Positions 30,520 to 42,850 of a stretch of DNA of 64,000 nucleotides are shown one piece after another. The notes under the pieces are model-generated. The model was not told where the DNA came from. It did no database searches and saw only the letters and a list, made by a program, of their open reading frames with translations. The translations under genes and the position numbers were made by a program. Origin of the DNA: Adiantum capillus-veneris (Eukaryota > Streptophyta > Polypodiopsida > Polypodiales > Pteridaceae); the NCBI GenBank assembly GCA_014529385.2, contig CM043950.1, positions 65,922,935-65,986,934 on the forward strand. The letters run 5' to 3'. Each line of letters opens with the position of its first letter. Position 1 is the stretch's first letter.

Positions 30520-32036
30520 TGTCATGAAGACATGGCAACTGCTAACCTTAGTTGTTGATTTCTTTCCAATGATTTTTGTTTTATTTTTGAGACCCTCTTT
30601 TCGAAGTTGCAAATGGTCGAACATTGTATGGCCAATGTAAACGGTAGTTTCACTCGCAGACGGGAAGTTGGTCGGCACTGGAATTCGTATAGTAAGAGGA
30701 TGTCTAGGCTGAGTGCAAGATCATGTAGGTCCCCCCGTCGCACTTAGCAAGTTGGTGGATAATAGGAAGTGAACTCAATAAAGGCATAAAGTTAAGGTGG
30801 GATCACCAACAGAAAGTATCCGACAGTTGGGCCACATTGCACTTTTGGATGAGGTCCTAATAAGGATAGATGGTCAGATGACCAGTGGGAGCCCAACGGA
30901 AGCATCTCCTAAAATTTAGGGAACTGCTATTTTGGGCCGTGAAATGTGTTCGCCTCATTACATTCGGAATGACAAGGAAAACATTTTACAACTCTGCCGC
31001 GAACTCAACTGGGCAACTCGTCGAGAGATTTTTAGGCGGCAGCCCCGAAACGGGAAAATACGTGTAATTGTGCCAAGTGGCACATTTCTGTGCACTTTCC
31101 TCATGCAAGAGAAGGTAGCGCTGAATTTATAGCTGGGAGGCTCATTTTGGAGTTCTTTGTCCACAGGTTAAGAGCTATGGAGTGCTTCCTTTCAGTGTGG
31201 TGCTAGGAGTGATGCCCTTCACACTACACACTACTCTCTCTCTCCCCTACGTGCAGTTATGTGATGCCCCACAAGAGGGCTTTTCATTTGACTGATGTGC
31301 AGTTGTGCGGGTTCATGCGCCAATGCAGAGGCAAGAGCCTCTTGCACAGGTACTGGACTAGCTAGTGGCGAATCCCCCGCAGGTACAGGTGAATTCGAAG
31401 AGGTTTCACGTGAGAAATCTCGTCCGATTCAAAGGGCAAGCAGCCCTACAGGTGCGGGAGCTCGAGGACTTGCTACGGATGCGACCGGCTCGCAAAACGG
31501 AGCCCAAAACAGGGAATTACAGCCTGCTGTGTAATTTTGCAGGTTTAGGGTTTCGGCCCTAAACGGTCCCTAATACCCCCAGGAGGTCCAAGGACGCGAG
31601 GAGACCACTGTAGAGGTGATATGGCACATTTTCGGGGCTAAAAACAAAGAATTCAACGTGCTGCAGATTCTCGCCAGGTTTTGCAAAGTGTCCGTATGCG
31701 TCAAAAAAGTCATCTATTGCGTGGGGATACTGTCTGTGAAGCGTCCTAGTACAGTTATGCTAGAACAGGTGGATTTCAACCCGGATTATGTGGGACAGCT
31801 CGTAGGAAATCACAGGTTTTACTCCCTCTGTTAAAGTATAAAGAAATACCGAAAGGGGCGCCAATTTTGGGGCCTACTGGTTGTCTGCGTTTGCTCGGAG
31901 CATTCTAGCTTCCGAGCCGTGTGTGTGCTTAAGTGTTAATTCCCGTCATAGGTTTCCTTTGCACGTTCTCTCTGTGTGTGTCTAAAGTAAAGAATTTCGG
32001 GTGAAGCCAAAGCCTACCGCCTACAGGCCGGTTTCA
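30520..32036 (+). repeat. 5' LTR of chromovirus B (1,517 bp)
   Basis: It starts TGTCATGAAGAC and ends GGCCGGTTTCA. A TATA-like TTTATAGC lies near 31,125, and the shared motif AAAGAAATACCGAAAGGGG at 31,840-31,858 is followed by a GGCGCC palindrome. The intact site GCAGACGGGAAG at 30,656-30,667 shows where element C entered the other LTR. About 100 bp (31,704-31,803) present here are deleted from the 3' LTR. Confidence 0.9.
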
Positions 32037-32133
32037 AAGTTCCGTTGCTCGGATATCAATCACTTTTTCCTGAAGAAGTGAGCCTCGGTTGTTTTGGGTA
32101 AAGACACAGAGTACAGGAACATGGGATTACACT

Positions 32134-33993
32134 ATGGCCGACAAAGGGAAGGGCATTATGGAAGAGGGTTCCTTTTCGAAGGATAGATAGGAAACTGCTA
32201 TGGTGTTCGAGATTGGCGAGAGCTCACGGCCACGTCAGTCTGTATCTCCTGTTGATATGAATGTCCCTCCAGTAGTACAGGGCTTTATGACTGGACAACT
32301 TGAGGATGATGCGTTCAGGCCCAGTTAGTTGCCGCAGTGAATGTCTTTTCGCAACTGGTGCAGAATCCAAGGTTTATGGAGTTCTTGCAAACGCCACCAG
32401 CGCAACAGCAAAATAGGCAACCTACACCGTGTACGAGCTTGTTGAGGCTCGAGCCCAAGTACTTCATGCGACTCAGCAGGATAGGGAACACTCGCATGTT
32501 GCGGAGTCAGGGGCTCCAAAACAGGTTTCTCCCGTGCTTGAACAGGTGGCTAGAATGCCTATTCCATAGGTTATGCCAGTTCAGCCCGCCACCTTTCAAA
32601 GCCCACAAGCTGTCTTGAATGGACAGGGAATTGGATACCAGACAATGCATCCAGTTTTTTCACCACCCACGGTACATTCTGGGTATTTCGGGGGTGGATC
32701 TGTGTTCCAAAGTACGGCTAGTTATGCGCCTGGAAGTCAGCAGTACATGCCAAGAACAGTGTTTGGGGGTATGCAAGGCATGATGCCAAACCCCATGTAT
32801 GGTAGCAGCGGCATGCAACAAGGTTTTCAGTGCAACCAGAGCCAGTTTGGGGTGCCTCAGGGTCATTTTGGCATGGCTGGTTTTTCTGGACAGCAGCCAG
32901 ATAACGTACCTCTGACACAAAATGTTAATGCCAAGATGTGTCAATCATGCCTACTACAGTGCCCATGTTGCAGACTATTCCCTATGACAATTTGGGGGCA
33001 CTGGAAAAGCCGAAAGCTTACAAAGAAGGTGGTGTAGTTGTAAAGTTCAGCACTTTCAGTGGCTTCGAGGATAAAGCAAAGGCTCTCACTTTCCTCCAGC
33101 AGTTTGATACAACTTATGCAAAAGGGAATTTTACAGAGGCCTCTAAAGTAAGGAAAGCTGCCACTTTCTGAAAGGACAATGCGCTTACATGGTGGACGGC
33201 ATTGTTTATGCAAGGACAGACACCCGCCACTTGGGTCTACTTCAAGCAAATGTTTGCATCTGCTTGGTTGTCAAATGAATTTGAAGCCGACGTCATGACA
33301 GATTGGCACCAGTTTACTTCGGCTACATGCAAGAGCTTGTTGGAGTATAATCGGAGGTTTTGTAAAGCGTTACTCTCAGTGACCTCCTACAAATTTGTGC
33401 CATTGACAGAGCAGATAGAGAAGTATTGTTGTGGGCTGCCTGAAGGGCTTCGTGATTATTGTACCAAGAACAGAGTGGCTACCCTCACTCAGCTTATGGA
33501 AGTTGCGAACACTCGTCTTGCCTTGTTGAAAGGAGAGGACAATGGGTTTCCGAGCAACGAGAAAGGAGGGCAGCAAAAGAAAATTTCAGCGAAGAAGCCC
33601 TTTGTGAAAACGGCTCCTGAAGCGTCACAAGGGTTAGAAAAGGCCACCAAAGACAAGGATTCAGCCGGGACTTCTGGAGCGCATGCAAAGAAACAGAAAA
33701 GGAAGCCTTTTGTGCACAAGTCGCTCGAGGAAAAGAAGGTCCTAATGGCTGAAAATAAATGCTTTATATGCGAGCAGCCTCATCACTTTGCTACCAATCG
33801 TCCGCAAAGGAAAAGACCAGCTGACTCAGATGATAAAGAGGACCAGAAAGGCAAGAAGCTTAAACCCACGACAGGTTTGGTGCCAGATATGGTGGTGATA
33901 GGCCTAGTACAGATGCCAGTGAGTTATGCAGGGCATGGGGTAAAGTTAGGGATCAGACGGCACTCATCTTCTTTGATCCAGGTGCCAAAGTAA
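32134..33993 (+). pseudogene. gag: Chromovirus B gag
   Basis: The ATG at 32,134 (MADKGKGIMEEG) opens a frame soon broken by stops. A long Gly/Met/Gln/Phe-rich tract (about 32,600-32,935) follows. The capsid domain comes next: VVKFSTFSGFEDKAKALTFL, NALTWWTALF, SAWLSNEFEADVMTDWHQF, EQIEKYCCGLPEGLRDY. The knuckle CFICEQPHHFATN has lost its last cysteine. A lysine-rich linker precedes it. Gag would form the particle shell and bind RNA. Confidence 0.75.
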
Positions 33994-36900
33994 ACTTTAA
34001 CTCACCAGAGTTAGCTATGAAGCTGGGCATCAGAGCTGAAGAAATGGGGTACATAGCACAGGCAGGGTTGGCATGTCCTGGCCACTCAGAGTGTGTTACT
34101 CCCATTATTGGAAAGCTGTGTCTGCATATTCAGTCGTATGTAGACACAGAAGAGTTTTATATCATGCCATTGGAAGGGTGCGATACGCTACTTGGAATTC
34201 TGTGGATATTGAGAGTGCATGGCGTGCTGGATGTCTTCAGCAAGACGATCACCCTTCAGCATAGAGACAGAACTCATGTTTTGGATGTAAAGCTCAAAGG
34301 GGAGTCTGTCCCTATTGTAGCTGCTTCTGCTCTCACTTCTGTAATAAAGAATCATCTTTCTGTGTACTTGATTTTTGCACGTGATGTCTCAGATAATAAT
34401 CAATCAAATTTATCTCTGTTAGATAAAGAAAGGTTAGCATTTTTGCAAAAGTTAAGTGACTGTTTTTCTGATTCATTATCGTCGCAATTGCCACAAGAGG
34501 GACCTGAGGACCATCGGATAGATTTGGTGCCAAGGTGTAGCCCACCAAATAGGCCTCCCTACTACAGGGTTAGCGCGGCGCAGCAAAAAGAGATCATGGG
34601 CCAGGTTGAGGAGTTATTAGAGAAGGGGCAGATTCAGCCTAGTTCTTCACCCTTTTGATCCCCAGTGCTCCTAGTGCAGAAGAAGGATGGCTGATGGCGC
34701 ATGTGTATTGATTACCGTGCGTTGAATAAGAATACCATCAAGAAGAGGTTTCCTATTCGTAGAATTGATGATATTATCGATCGTTTAGAGGGTGCTACAA
34801 TTTTCAGCAGGATAGACCTTAAAAGTGGATACCATCATATTTGTATAAAGCGAGAGGATGTGCACAAGACTGCATTCAGAACGACGTTTGGTCTTTATGA
34901 GTTTCTAGTGATGCCGTTTGGGCTAACAAATGCTCCTGCCATGTTCAACAAAATGATGGACCGGATCAACAGTTTGTTGAGATGTTCTTCAATGACATGA
35001 TAGTCTATTCGAAGAATGAAGAGGAGCATAGGCGTCACTTGACCATTGTGTTCAAAGAGCTGCCAGTCACATGCTACTTGTCATCCTAAGAAAAATGAAT
35101 TCTTCTTGGAAGAGATCCACTTTCTTGGCCACAGTCTCAAAGGATGGTGTCAGAACGGATCCCGCAGAGGTTGAAGCTATTAAGACATGGCCAGACTTAA
35201 AGACTATGCACGATGTCAGAAGGTTCTTGGGATTGTGTTCCTACTATAGAAGGTTTATCAGGAATTTTGCAGAGATAGCATCACCTCTTCACGCTTTGCA
35301 AAAGAAAGAGGTCACTTTTAGATGGACCCAAAAAAAGATTTCAACGTTTAGTCTCTTAAAGAAAAACTTGACTTCAGATCCAGTAATTGCTTTGCCAGAT
35401 CCCAAGAAGTCATTTGTGGTCCAGTGTGACGCATGTGGCAGTAGCATCGGAGCAGTGCTAATGCAAGATGGACGGGTAGTAGCTTATGAAAGCCGAATTT
35501 TGGAAGGGCCAGAGAGAACTATGCAAGTCTATGAGAAAGAGCTCTTGACCGTCATTCATGCGCATTGTAGCTGGAAGCACTACCTCTTAGGTGCTGATTT
35601 TGTTGTCCAAACAGATCATCAGACCTTGCGATACTTCTTGACACAATCAAAGTTATCCGAAAAGCATATGCGATGGGCAAACATTCTTTCCATGTTCCAC
35701 TTACAGATTATGCATGTGGAAGGCAAGAAAAATGTTGTGGCTGATGCGATATCAAGGAAGCCACAAATTTCAGCTGTGTCAATTCCTTTTCATCATGAGT
35801 TAAGATGACATGAAGGAACAGTATGCTACCGATGAAGAGTTTGCAAGGATCTTTGAAACAGTTGCAAGAGGGGCAACATCATGAGCACTACCTCCTCAGA
35901 GATGGTTTTATGATGATGAATGGCAAACTTTGTGTCACTAGGCCATTGCGACATAAGTTCATGGAAGAGAGTCATGTCCCACCGTATGCAGGGCACCGTG
36001 GTATTGACGCGACAGTTAAAGCGGTAGAGACATTCTTCTATTGGCCTACCTTGAGGAGAGATATGGATGCCTTTGTGCGAGCATGCGTGATTTGCCAAAA
36101 GGTCAAGTTTGACAGGCAAAAGGCACCAAGGCTATTACAACCACTGCCGATTCCGGATAAGCCATGGGAAAGCATTGCTATGGACTTTATGTTTGATCTT
36201 CCAAGAACGCCAACAGGGAATGATGGTATATGGACCATTTTTTGCAGGTTCAGCAAGCAGGCCCATTTTATCCCTATCAGGAAGAAGATAAAATTTGATC
36301 AAATGGCACGCTTGTTTATGTACAATGTGTTTAAGTACCATGGTATGCCACAATCGATTGTCAAGGATCATGATCCTCGCATGACCAGTTTTTTCTGGAG
36401 AGGATTGTTTGAGAACATGGGCACTACGCTCAAGTTCTCGTCTTCGTTTCATCCACAAACTGATGGACAGTAAGAAGAGGCTAATTCTACTGTCTTAGAT
36501 CTACTCAAATGCTATGTGTCATATAATAAGGGCAAGTGGGAACAGTATTTGCCTATGCTTGAGTATGCGTACAATAATACGGTGCATTCGTCAACTTGCA
36601 AAGCACCTTTCGAGATTGTTGAAGGCGGCAAAAAGTTCCTCCCATTTTGCATACACAGGACAAGATCTTTGAGGTAGATCGATATGTTGAGAACATGGAT
36701 GAAATGTATAAGAAAATTAAAGTTGCCTTGGAGAAGACTTGGGCAAAACAGAAAAAGGCTGCTAATCGTCACCGTCATGAACTGTTGTTATCACCTGGTG
36801 ATTGGGTTTTGTTAAGGTTCAAAAAGGCAAGGTTAGAGAAGATGAAGGGCAAGGAACGGTTGTTTCCTAAGCTCAGTATGCGTTACTATGGGCCTTTTCA

Positions 36901-37349
36901 AGTGCTTGACAAGATCAGTGATGTGGCTTACAAGCTGAAATTGCCTCATGCATGGAAGATTCATAATGTGTTTCACGTGAGTCTTCTAAGACCCTTCATG
37001 GGTGATGTGCCAGAAGATATGCCAAATGAGGATCAGCCATAAGTTGAGGAACTTGATGAGATCCTGGTACCTGAGCAAGTTTTGGCACATAAGGAATAGA
37101 AAAGTTAAAGGACGGGTTGCAAGACGCTATTTGGTGAAGTTCAAGAACTATCCGCCTATGGATGCAACGTGGATGGAAGAGCATGAACTGTCAGAGTCAC
37201 CAAATGTATTGCAGCTTTACCTTGAAGCCTTTGGGTTACAACCTGCTTATGTCCCAACCCAACGTGTGCAAAGGAGGGGTAATGATAGAGCTAGCACATC
37301 AAATGTACATATGAATTTAGTGTACTACATGGAAATGACAAAAGTATGA
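33994..37349 (+). pseudogene. pol: Chromovirus B pol (PR, RT, RNase H, integrase, chromodomain)
   Basis: The protease region includes the flap-side block DTEEFYIMPLEGCDTLLGI. RT follows: [30 protein letters not shown] and [11 protein letters not shown], but the active site reads FFNDM instead of FFDDM. RNase H holds VVQCDACGSSIGAVLMQDGR and TDHQTLRYFL. The integrase has a zinc domain (YAGHRGIDATVKAV), a core (MDFMFDLPRTPTG, HPQTDGQ) and a GPY/F block. A chromodomain (RRYLVKFKNYPPMDATWMEE) ends it. Stops or frameshifts occur near 34,656, 34,693, 34,960, 36,471, 36,640, 37,040 and 37,100. The chromodomain, known to steer chromoviruses to heterochromatin, is well preserved. Confidence 0.85.
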
Positions 37350-37495
37350 CGGTCTCATTAAGTCATTTGTATCTATGTGTTACGAACTTTCTTGTGGATA
37401 CATGCGATGATAAAAGAGTGCTAACAACACAAGATCATCAGTGGCGTGTATTTATGGTATGCAATCGAGAACGTTTGCGATTTCAAGAGGGGGTA
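37350..37495 (+). other. 3' untranslated region and polypurine tract of B
   Basis: It ends in TTTCAAGAGGGGGTA directly before TGTCACAAGACG, the start of the 3' LTR. The same TTTCAAGAGGaGGGTA arrangement is found in element E at 62,620-62,635. Confidence 0.7.
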
Positions 37496-37638
37496 TGTCA
37501 CAAGACGTGGCAATTGCTAACCTTAGTTGTTGATTTCTTTCCAATGATTTTTGTTTTATTTTTGAGACCCTCTTTTCGAAGTTGCAAATGGTCGGACATT
37601 GTATGGCCAATGTGAACGGTAGTTTCATCCGCAGACGG
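37496..37638 (+). repeat. 3' LTR of B, first part (cut by element C)
   Basis: It matches the first roughly 143 bp of the 5' LTR (30,520 onward) with about 93-94 percent identity by eye. It breaks at GCAGACGG, where element C begins, and continues at 46,300. Confidence 0.9.
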
Positions 37639-38780
37639 TGTGAGCGGGATGGAAACACAGAAAACGTCTCTATAATGATCCGACACACACTCTTGGGATG
37701 TTACACACACACACTATGGGACACCACTCGGCTTACACAACCCACCTGGCCGAGACAGGGAACACACCGATGGAGTGACAAGAGAGAAACTATCCATTTG
37801 CCCACTCCACACAGAGAGACACACACACATACACCCAAAAAACTCAACTCAAAAGAAGAGAATTTTTTATGTTATGATACAATTGAGCTTGGGCCAACAC
37901 CAATGGGGCAAATAGCTCACACAATATGGGTAAAATATGCCAGATACAATCACAAATTGGAACAGAAGCTTCGCTCATAGGAGAAACTTACACAGCCAAA
38001 ACAGCAAAAAAACAGTGATAAATTTGGCAAATTGAACAGCGCCATCGCGTCCGGAACAGCCCAAAACCCCCGTCTACAATGTCAAAGTGCTCAAATCCGA
38101 CCTCGGATGAGTAGTTTATGGCCAAAACAGGCTCCAAAAACAGCAAAAACTCAGTTGCGGCTGTTGCTCCTCTTCTCTCCACGTTTTTTCTGGTCTTCTC
38201 TCAGGTTTTTCAGTTCCCACACTTAGCTTTATTACTTGGGCACCCTTGGCCTTTTAGTTGACCTCAAACGGACCCCAAACAGGCCAAAAACTCACCTCGC
38301 AGTGCATAGTTGTCACCCTGCTGCATCCATCTGCACACCTGGCCTTCAACTTTTTCCAAAAATGGATCCCGCCACCACGTAAAGTGGCCCCCAAATACAA
38401 TTCTCATGATGACCTTTCTGCATAATTATCACAAGAAAACACCCACGTTGTGTCCGTACTTATCCACGTGCAAGTATTGACCCCATTCGACCTCTTGACG
38501 CCATTAGATGCCATCTGACGCACCTGCTTACCTCATGTTGTCGGCCCGCGGATAGCTTCCTCGAGAAGTTTTACGCGCCACCAACTCCTCATTATTATAA
38601 AAAAAACACATTGGTACTGTTGATAGTGAAAATCGATGCACTATATACATGATGTCCTACCTGTACACATGTGGGCCCCACGTAACCACATGTCTCTAAA
38701 GAATAGGCAATTCTTTATTTTATGCACCATACATGTGTATATACATATGCGCAATCCCTTGTTCCAAAAAACTCCTGACA
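37639..38780 (-). repeat. 3' LTR of gypsy C (1,142 bp)
   Basis: In element sense it starts TGTCAGGAGTTTTTTGG at 38,780 and ends CCCGCTCACA at 37,639. Compared with the other LTR it keeps about 25 bp near 38,700 (the GGCAATTCTTTATTTTATGC region) and lacks a 63-bp duplication. Confidence 0.9.
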
Positions 38781-38808
38781 TAATTTACCCATCCCCTAGC
38801 CTCCTAGA
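38781..38808 (-). other. Polypurine tract of gypsy C
   Basis: GGAGGCTAGGGGATGGGTAA in element sense directly precedes the LTR start. The core CTAGGGGATGGGT (38,799-38,787) recurs at 42,885-42,873. Confidence 0.6.
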
Positions 38809-40119
38809 TCATTCATGATCAGCAGCAACAAAAAGAGATATGAGACTCGCCGCGTCATAGGTCTCCTCATCCCTCACATGCATTACTTGTTCTGCAGACA
38901 GCTCATCTTGCTCCACCATCATTAACCTGGCATGATATAATTTAAGTCGCAATCTATTTACCCTTGACTTATGTAAAATCCCATCCAGGTTAGCCAGCTG
39001 ATATGTACCATTCGGAAAACACTCCACTACCTTGAAAGGGCCTTCCCACTTAATTTGAAACTTCTTTTGGAAGGTGTTGTCCAGTTTACTGTTGTAGCGC
39101 AAAACCAAGTCATGCTTCTTGATACCCTTACTTTTGACCTTTTCATTTATCTTTGCCAAAGCCTTATCCTGCATCTACTCATAATGTTCCAATGCACTCA
39201 TCCTATCCAGCTGAACCTCTTGTAATTGAAAGAGCCTCTCTTTGAATGCATCACTAGGCAGCCCAAGCACCTCTCTAACATCTTAACCGCAGGCAACTCT
39301 ACTTCCACAGGCAATAGTGCTTCCTTTCCATATACCAAATGAAATGAAGTAAACCCTGTACCTGTCTTCACCGAAGTACGGTAAGCCCATTATGCACTAG
39401 GCAATTCCAAGTCCCAATTCTTTCCTTGGTGCTCTGTCACTTTCGAAAGAATTTGTACCAACTCACCATGGAATCTTTCATTTAAGCCATTACATTGTGG
39501 GTAATAAGGAGTGGTATGTGGTGCCTAATCTTCATCTTCGCACATAAAAAGTCTAGCAGTTTAGCTCTAAATCCTGGCTCCTTATCCGAAAGTAGCTCCA
39601 GTGACACCCCAAACTTGCAACATATTTCATCGTACACAAATTTTGCCACATCCTTTGCAGTGATTTGTTTTACTGCTATAGCCTCTGCCCATCTAGAGAG
39701 AGAGTCCACTGCAGTCAAAATATAGCTTTTGCCCCTGCTTGTGATAGGTAACGGGCCTATTGCATCAATCTCCCACTTTTCAAACACATCAAACGCCATA
39801 ATGGTTTTTCGTAGCTCTGGCTTCAACACTCTCTTCCCAAATGCTTGACACCTATTGCAAGACCTACACCAATGGTGAACATCCTTGTCCAAACTAGGCT
39901 CTTGCAAGATCTTATGCAAGGTGATCTTTAGAGCAAAATGTCCACCACATGTCCTTCATGATTCTCTTCCAACACTCTATAAAGCTCCTCCCGCCAAGGT
40001 ACACGTCTCAACACGAGATCAACCCCTTTCATTTCTAAGACATCACCAATCAATTTGTACCTGGATGCTCTACGCACAAAACCATACTTCTTAGACTTCT
40101 GAATGTCCTTTGGAATGAT
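38809..40119 (-). pseudogene. pol: Gypsy C integrase
   Basis: Zinc-binding end: CRSCNRCQAFGKRV near 39,850. Core: EKWEIDAIGPLPITSRGKSY, AVDSLSRWAEAIAVKQITAK, LLSDKEPGF. C-terminal GPY/F-like part: KFQIKWEGPFKVVECFPNGT, YQLANLDGILHKSRVNRLRL, ending at 38,809. The PITSRGKSYIL..D..SRW style core is typical of Tat/Athila-type integrases. Frames are broken around 39,480 and 39,280, so the catalytic E region is damaged. Confidence 0.75.
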
Positions 40120-40620
40120 TCATGTTAGCAAAAACTCCTCTTCTTGAGCCAAACTTTCCCGGCCATGATAAAGTGATAAATTGGTCCTCAACACAAATAG
40201 CTCCCCAATCATGCTTTGAGCTGCTTCATGTGCCTCTCCATTTAGAGCACGTTCAATGTGTCTGATGCTCCATGCTTCGAACTTTTTTAACAGGCCTTTA
40301 ATTCTGAAACACGTCTCCTTCAATGAGGTGTTCTTGCTCTTCCACACACCCAACACTTGCTTCACCACTAACAAAGCATCTCCTTTTATGCTCAACCTTC
40401 TAATCCCATGCTTCAAACAAATGTGTAATCTAACTTCCAAAGTTGCATATTCAACCTCATTGTTACTATAAATATCCAATTTGAACCCTCTCTTGCATAC
40501 TAGCTTCCCCTCTGGATCATAAAGTGCTATACCCCTGAAGCCGCATCATGGCTCTTCCTATATGAGCCATCAAAGAACAAAACATGTACATTGCTGATCT
40601 ATGGCACTTCTTCAACTACC
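40120..40620 (-). pseudogene. pol: Gypsy C second RNase H (aRNH)
   Basis: VLFFDGSYRKSHDAA, then NNEVEYATLEVRLHICLKHG, RRLSIKGDALLVVKQVLGVW and HIERALNGEAHEAAQ align with the D-E-D-D pattern of RNase HI. The last acidic residue is read as H in NGEAH, where NxxAD is usual. A frameshift separates the first strand (40,480-40,620) from the rest. In Tat-type elements this extra domain replaces the function of the degenerate first RNase H. Confidence 0.7.
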
Positions 40621-40748
40621 TTTCTCACCACCTCTTCCTAACAAGAAGGGGATTCTCCTTGTAAGTCAGCAAATCATCTAGGGTAGCCCTTGTACTGTCT
40701 TCCACTAGAAAAGAGAACTCAAAGTCTTGCAGCTCAATTACCCATTTT
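40621..40748 (-). other. Linker between the two RNase H domains of gypsy C
   Basis: This short stretch shows no recognised motif and has stops in the frame of the first RNase H. Confidence 0.4.
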
Positions 40749-41300
40749 TTACCACATTTGACATGTTAGTGCATTAATTAACTGTGGCAAAAAAGCATAG
40801 CTCGTCAAGAAAACAAAAGGTCGTGGTAGCAAGTAATGACGAAATCGTCGACAAGCAAATATTACGCTGGCCATCACTAGCTCTACTTCTGAGAATTTTC
40901 TCTCTGCTACCAACTTCACTCGGCTTGCACAATACACTGGCCTCATATAATGGCTACTCTTTCCCTTTTGCAATAACATGGCTCCAATGGCATCATCCCC
41001 TACTGATAGATTTACATAAAAAACTTTCTCCCAATCAAGAGCTTGCATAGCTGACAACCCCCCTAACACCTCTTGAAACACTTCTTCACACTTGTCATCC
41101 CATTGCAATGGATCATGCTTTGCCACTTGTTGTAATGGATAAAGGAGTTGTGAAGACAATGGAATAAACCTCGCTATGTACTTCGCTTTGTATATAAAGG
41201 TTGCCAATTGCTTTGTACTCGTAGGTGATGGAAGAAGAATAATAGACTTAACCCTATCTGGATCAGCCTCAATGACATTTTCTGACACCATATGGCCCAA
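40749..41300 (-). pseudogene. pol: Gypsy C RT thumb and degenerate first RNase H
   Basis: LGHMVSENVIEADPDRVKSI starts the thumb. The RNase H part reads VFYVNLSVGDDAIGAMLLQK, RPVYCASRVKLVAERKFSEV and FRHYLLPRPFVFLTSYAFLP. The first catalytic Asp of YVDAS is N here. A single TAA at about 41,302 separates it from the RT frame. Confidence 0.75.
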
Positions 41301-42850
41301 TTACTTCACTCTTGGCTGTGCTAGATGACATTTATTTAGGATTAATTGTCCTCCACATTCATCATATCGAGCCAATATCATCTGCAGCTTCTCATGGTGT
41401 TCAGCCCTACTGCTATAAACACAGAAGTCATCCATAAAAGCTTTAACACAACTACCAATGAATGGTTCCAACACCCAATTTGCTCTCTCTTGATAAAAGG
41501 AAGGTCCATTTGACAACCCAAATGGCAATACTGTGTAGCAATAGCAGCCCCATGGCGTAATAAAAGTGGTCTTTGTGCGGTCTTTAAGAGCAATCTTCAA
41601 TTGAAAATAGCCTGAAAAACCATCACACACAATGTACCTCTCATAACCTGCCACTGAATCCAAGATCTGATCGATGAATGGAAGAGGATATGGGTTCTTC
41701 TTAGTGGCTACGTTTAAGGGTTTAAAATCTACACAAATTCTCCACTTCCCATCCTTCTTTGGACTGACTACAACTGGACTCACCCATTCTGTGGTCTCCA
41801 CAGGGACTATGAACCCTGCCTTCAACAACTTGTCCACCTCTTCCCGCAAGGCTTCCATTTGCTCTTGACCCATCCTTCTTAGCCTTTGCCGCACTAGCTT
41901 AGCATCTTCTTTCAGCTCTATATGCATCTCTTCTCTTTTGAACCCTCTAATCTCTTCATATGAAGTAATGAACAAATCAGGAAAACTAGCCAGCATGTGC
42001 AAATATATCTCCTTTTCCATAGCTGAGAGGTCTCCACTGATCATTTGTGTCATCAATTCCTGCTTCTTTGACAATTCAACCTTGGTTTGCATCAGCCCTT
42101 CAATCACTTCATAAGGCCCTTCACTTTCATCTTCAACCTCATTTACAAATGCAACTAAACTAGACTCCTGGATTTCTTTGTCCATCAAAAGGAATGCAAC
42201 ATCAACATCCTCATCACTGCTGGTAGTACTATTAATGTCCTCATCAGTCACTATGGAATAGTCTTCATCACTAGACTCATCCTCATCTTCATAATGCTCT
42301 TCCAATACTTTCCTTGTGTCCATATTATATAGCTTCTTGGCACCTGTCTTTCCATAGAGGCTAATTGTACCACGTCTCCAATCTTGAACAGCTCCCACTG
42401 CACGTAACCATAGTCTGCCCAGTATAATAGGATATGCTCCCAACCCCGTTGGCATCACATGAAAATCAACCACTGCCTTTGCATCATATGCCTCCACTTC
42501 TAAGATCTTTACGACACCCAAACATTTTACTTTTTGATGGTTTGTCAATCTGATCCGGAAGCCTGACACCCCTGTCACTGTAAGACCCATCTTCTCAACG
42601 CATGAGTGTGTTATGACACATATTTGGGCTCCACAATCAACATAACCTTGTCCTAGATTTTTTTCTTTTGTGCCACACATCTACTAATAGGCAAATGTCT
42701 GGTAGCTCATCCATCGCCAACACCTTCACTAAACCTCTCTCTGGTTCTTTCTCCATTGGGTTAACCATCCTCTTCCACAATCGCTTTAGCTTAAGCACCA
42801 TCTCTATAAGCCGTCCAAAAGTAACATCTGCCTTCCTGCTTGTCAGATCC
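41301..42850 (-). pseudogene. pol: Gypsy C protease and reverse transcriptase
   Basis: A 459-codon frame starts near the protease. The active-site region reads GYVDCGAQICVI, with Cys where DSG or DTG is usual, and the flap is PIILGRLWLRAVGAV. An acidic linker rich in Asp/Glu/Ser follows. RT: VSPVVVSPKKDGKWRICVDF, IVCDGFSGYFQLKIA, CYTVLPFGLSNGPSFYQ and the catalytic AFMDDFCVYS. The RT catalytic residues are intact. The frame ends in a stop just before the thumb. Confidence 0.8.

Noticed and set aside
30890-32060. Self-priming of B through pairing of the sequence after the LTR with CAACGGAA in the LTR
   Set aside because: Only eight bases match, and the site (about 30,894) lies upstream of the TATA-like box, so it would not be in the RNA. 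An unusual PBS is still reported as a finding.
33994-37349. Endogenous pararetrovirus (caulimovirid) as an alternative for the gypsy-like pol regions
   Set aside because: LTRs, target duplications, integrase and chromodomains are present and no movement-protein or coat-protein motif was seen; these are LTR retrotransposons.
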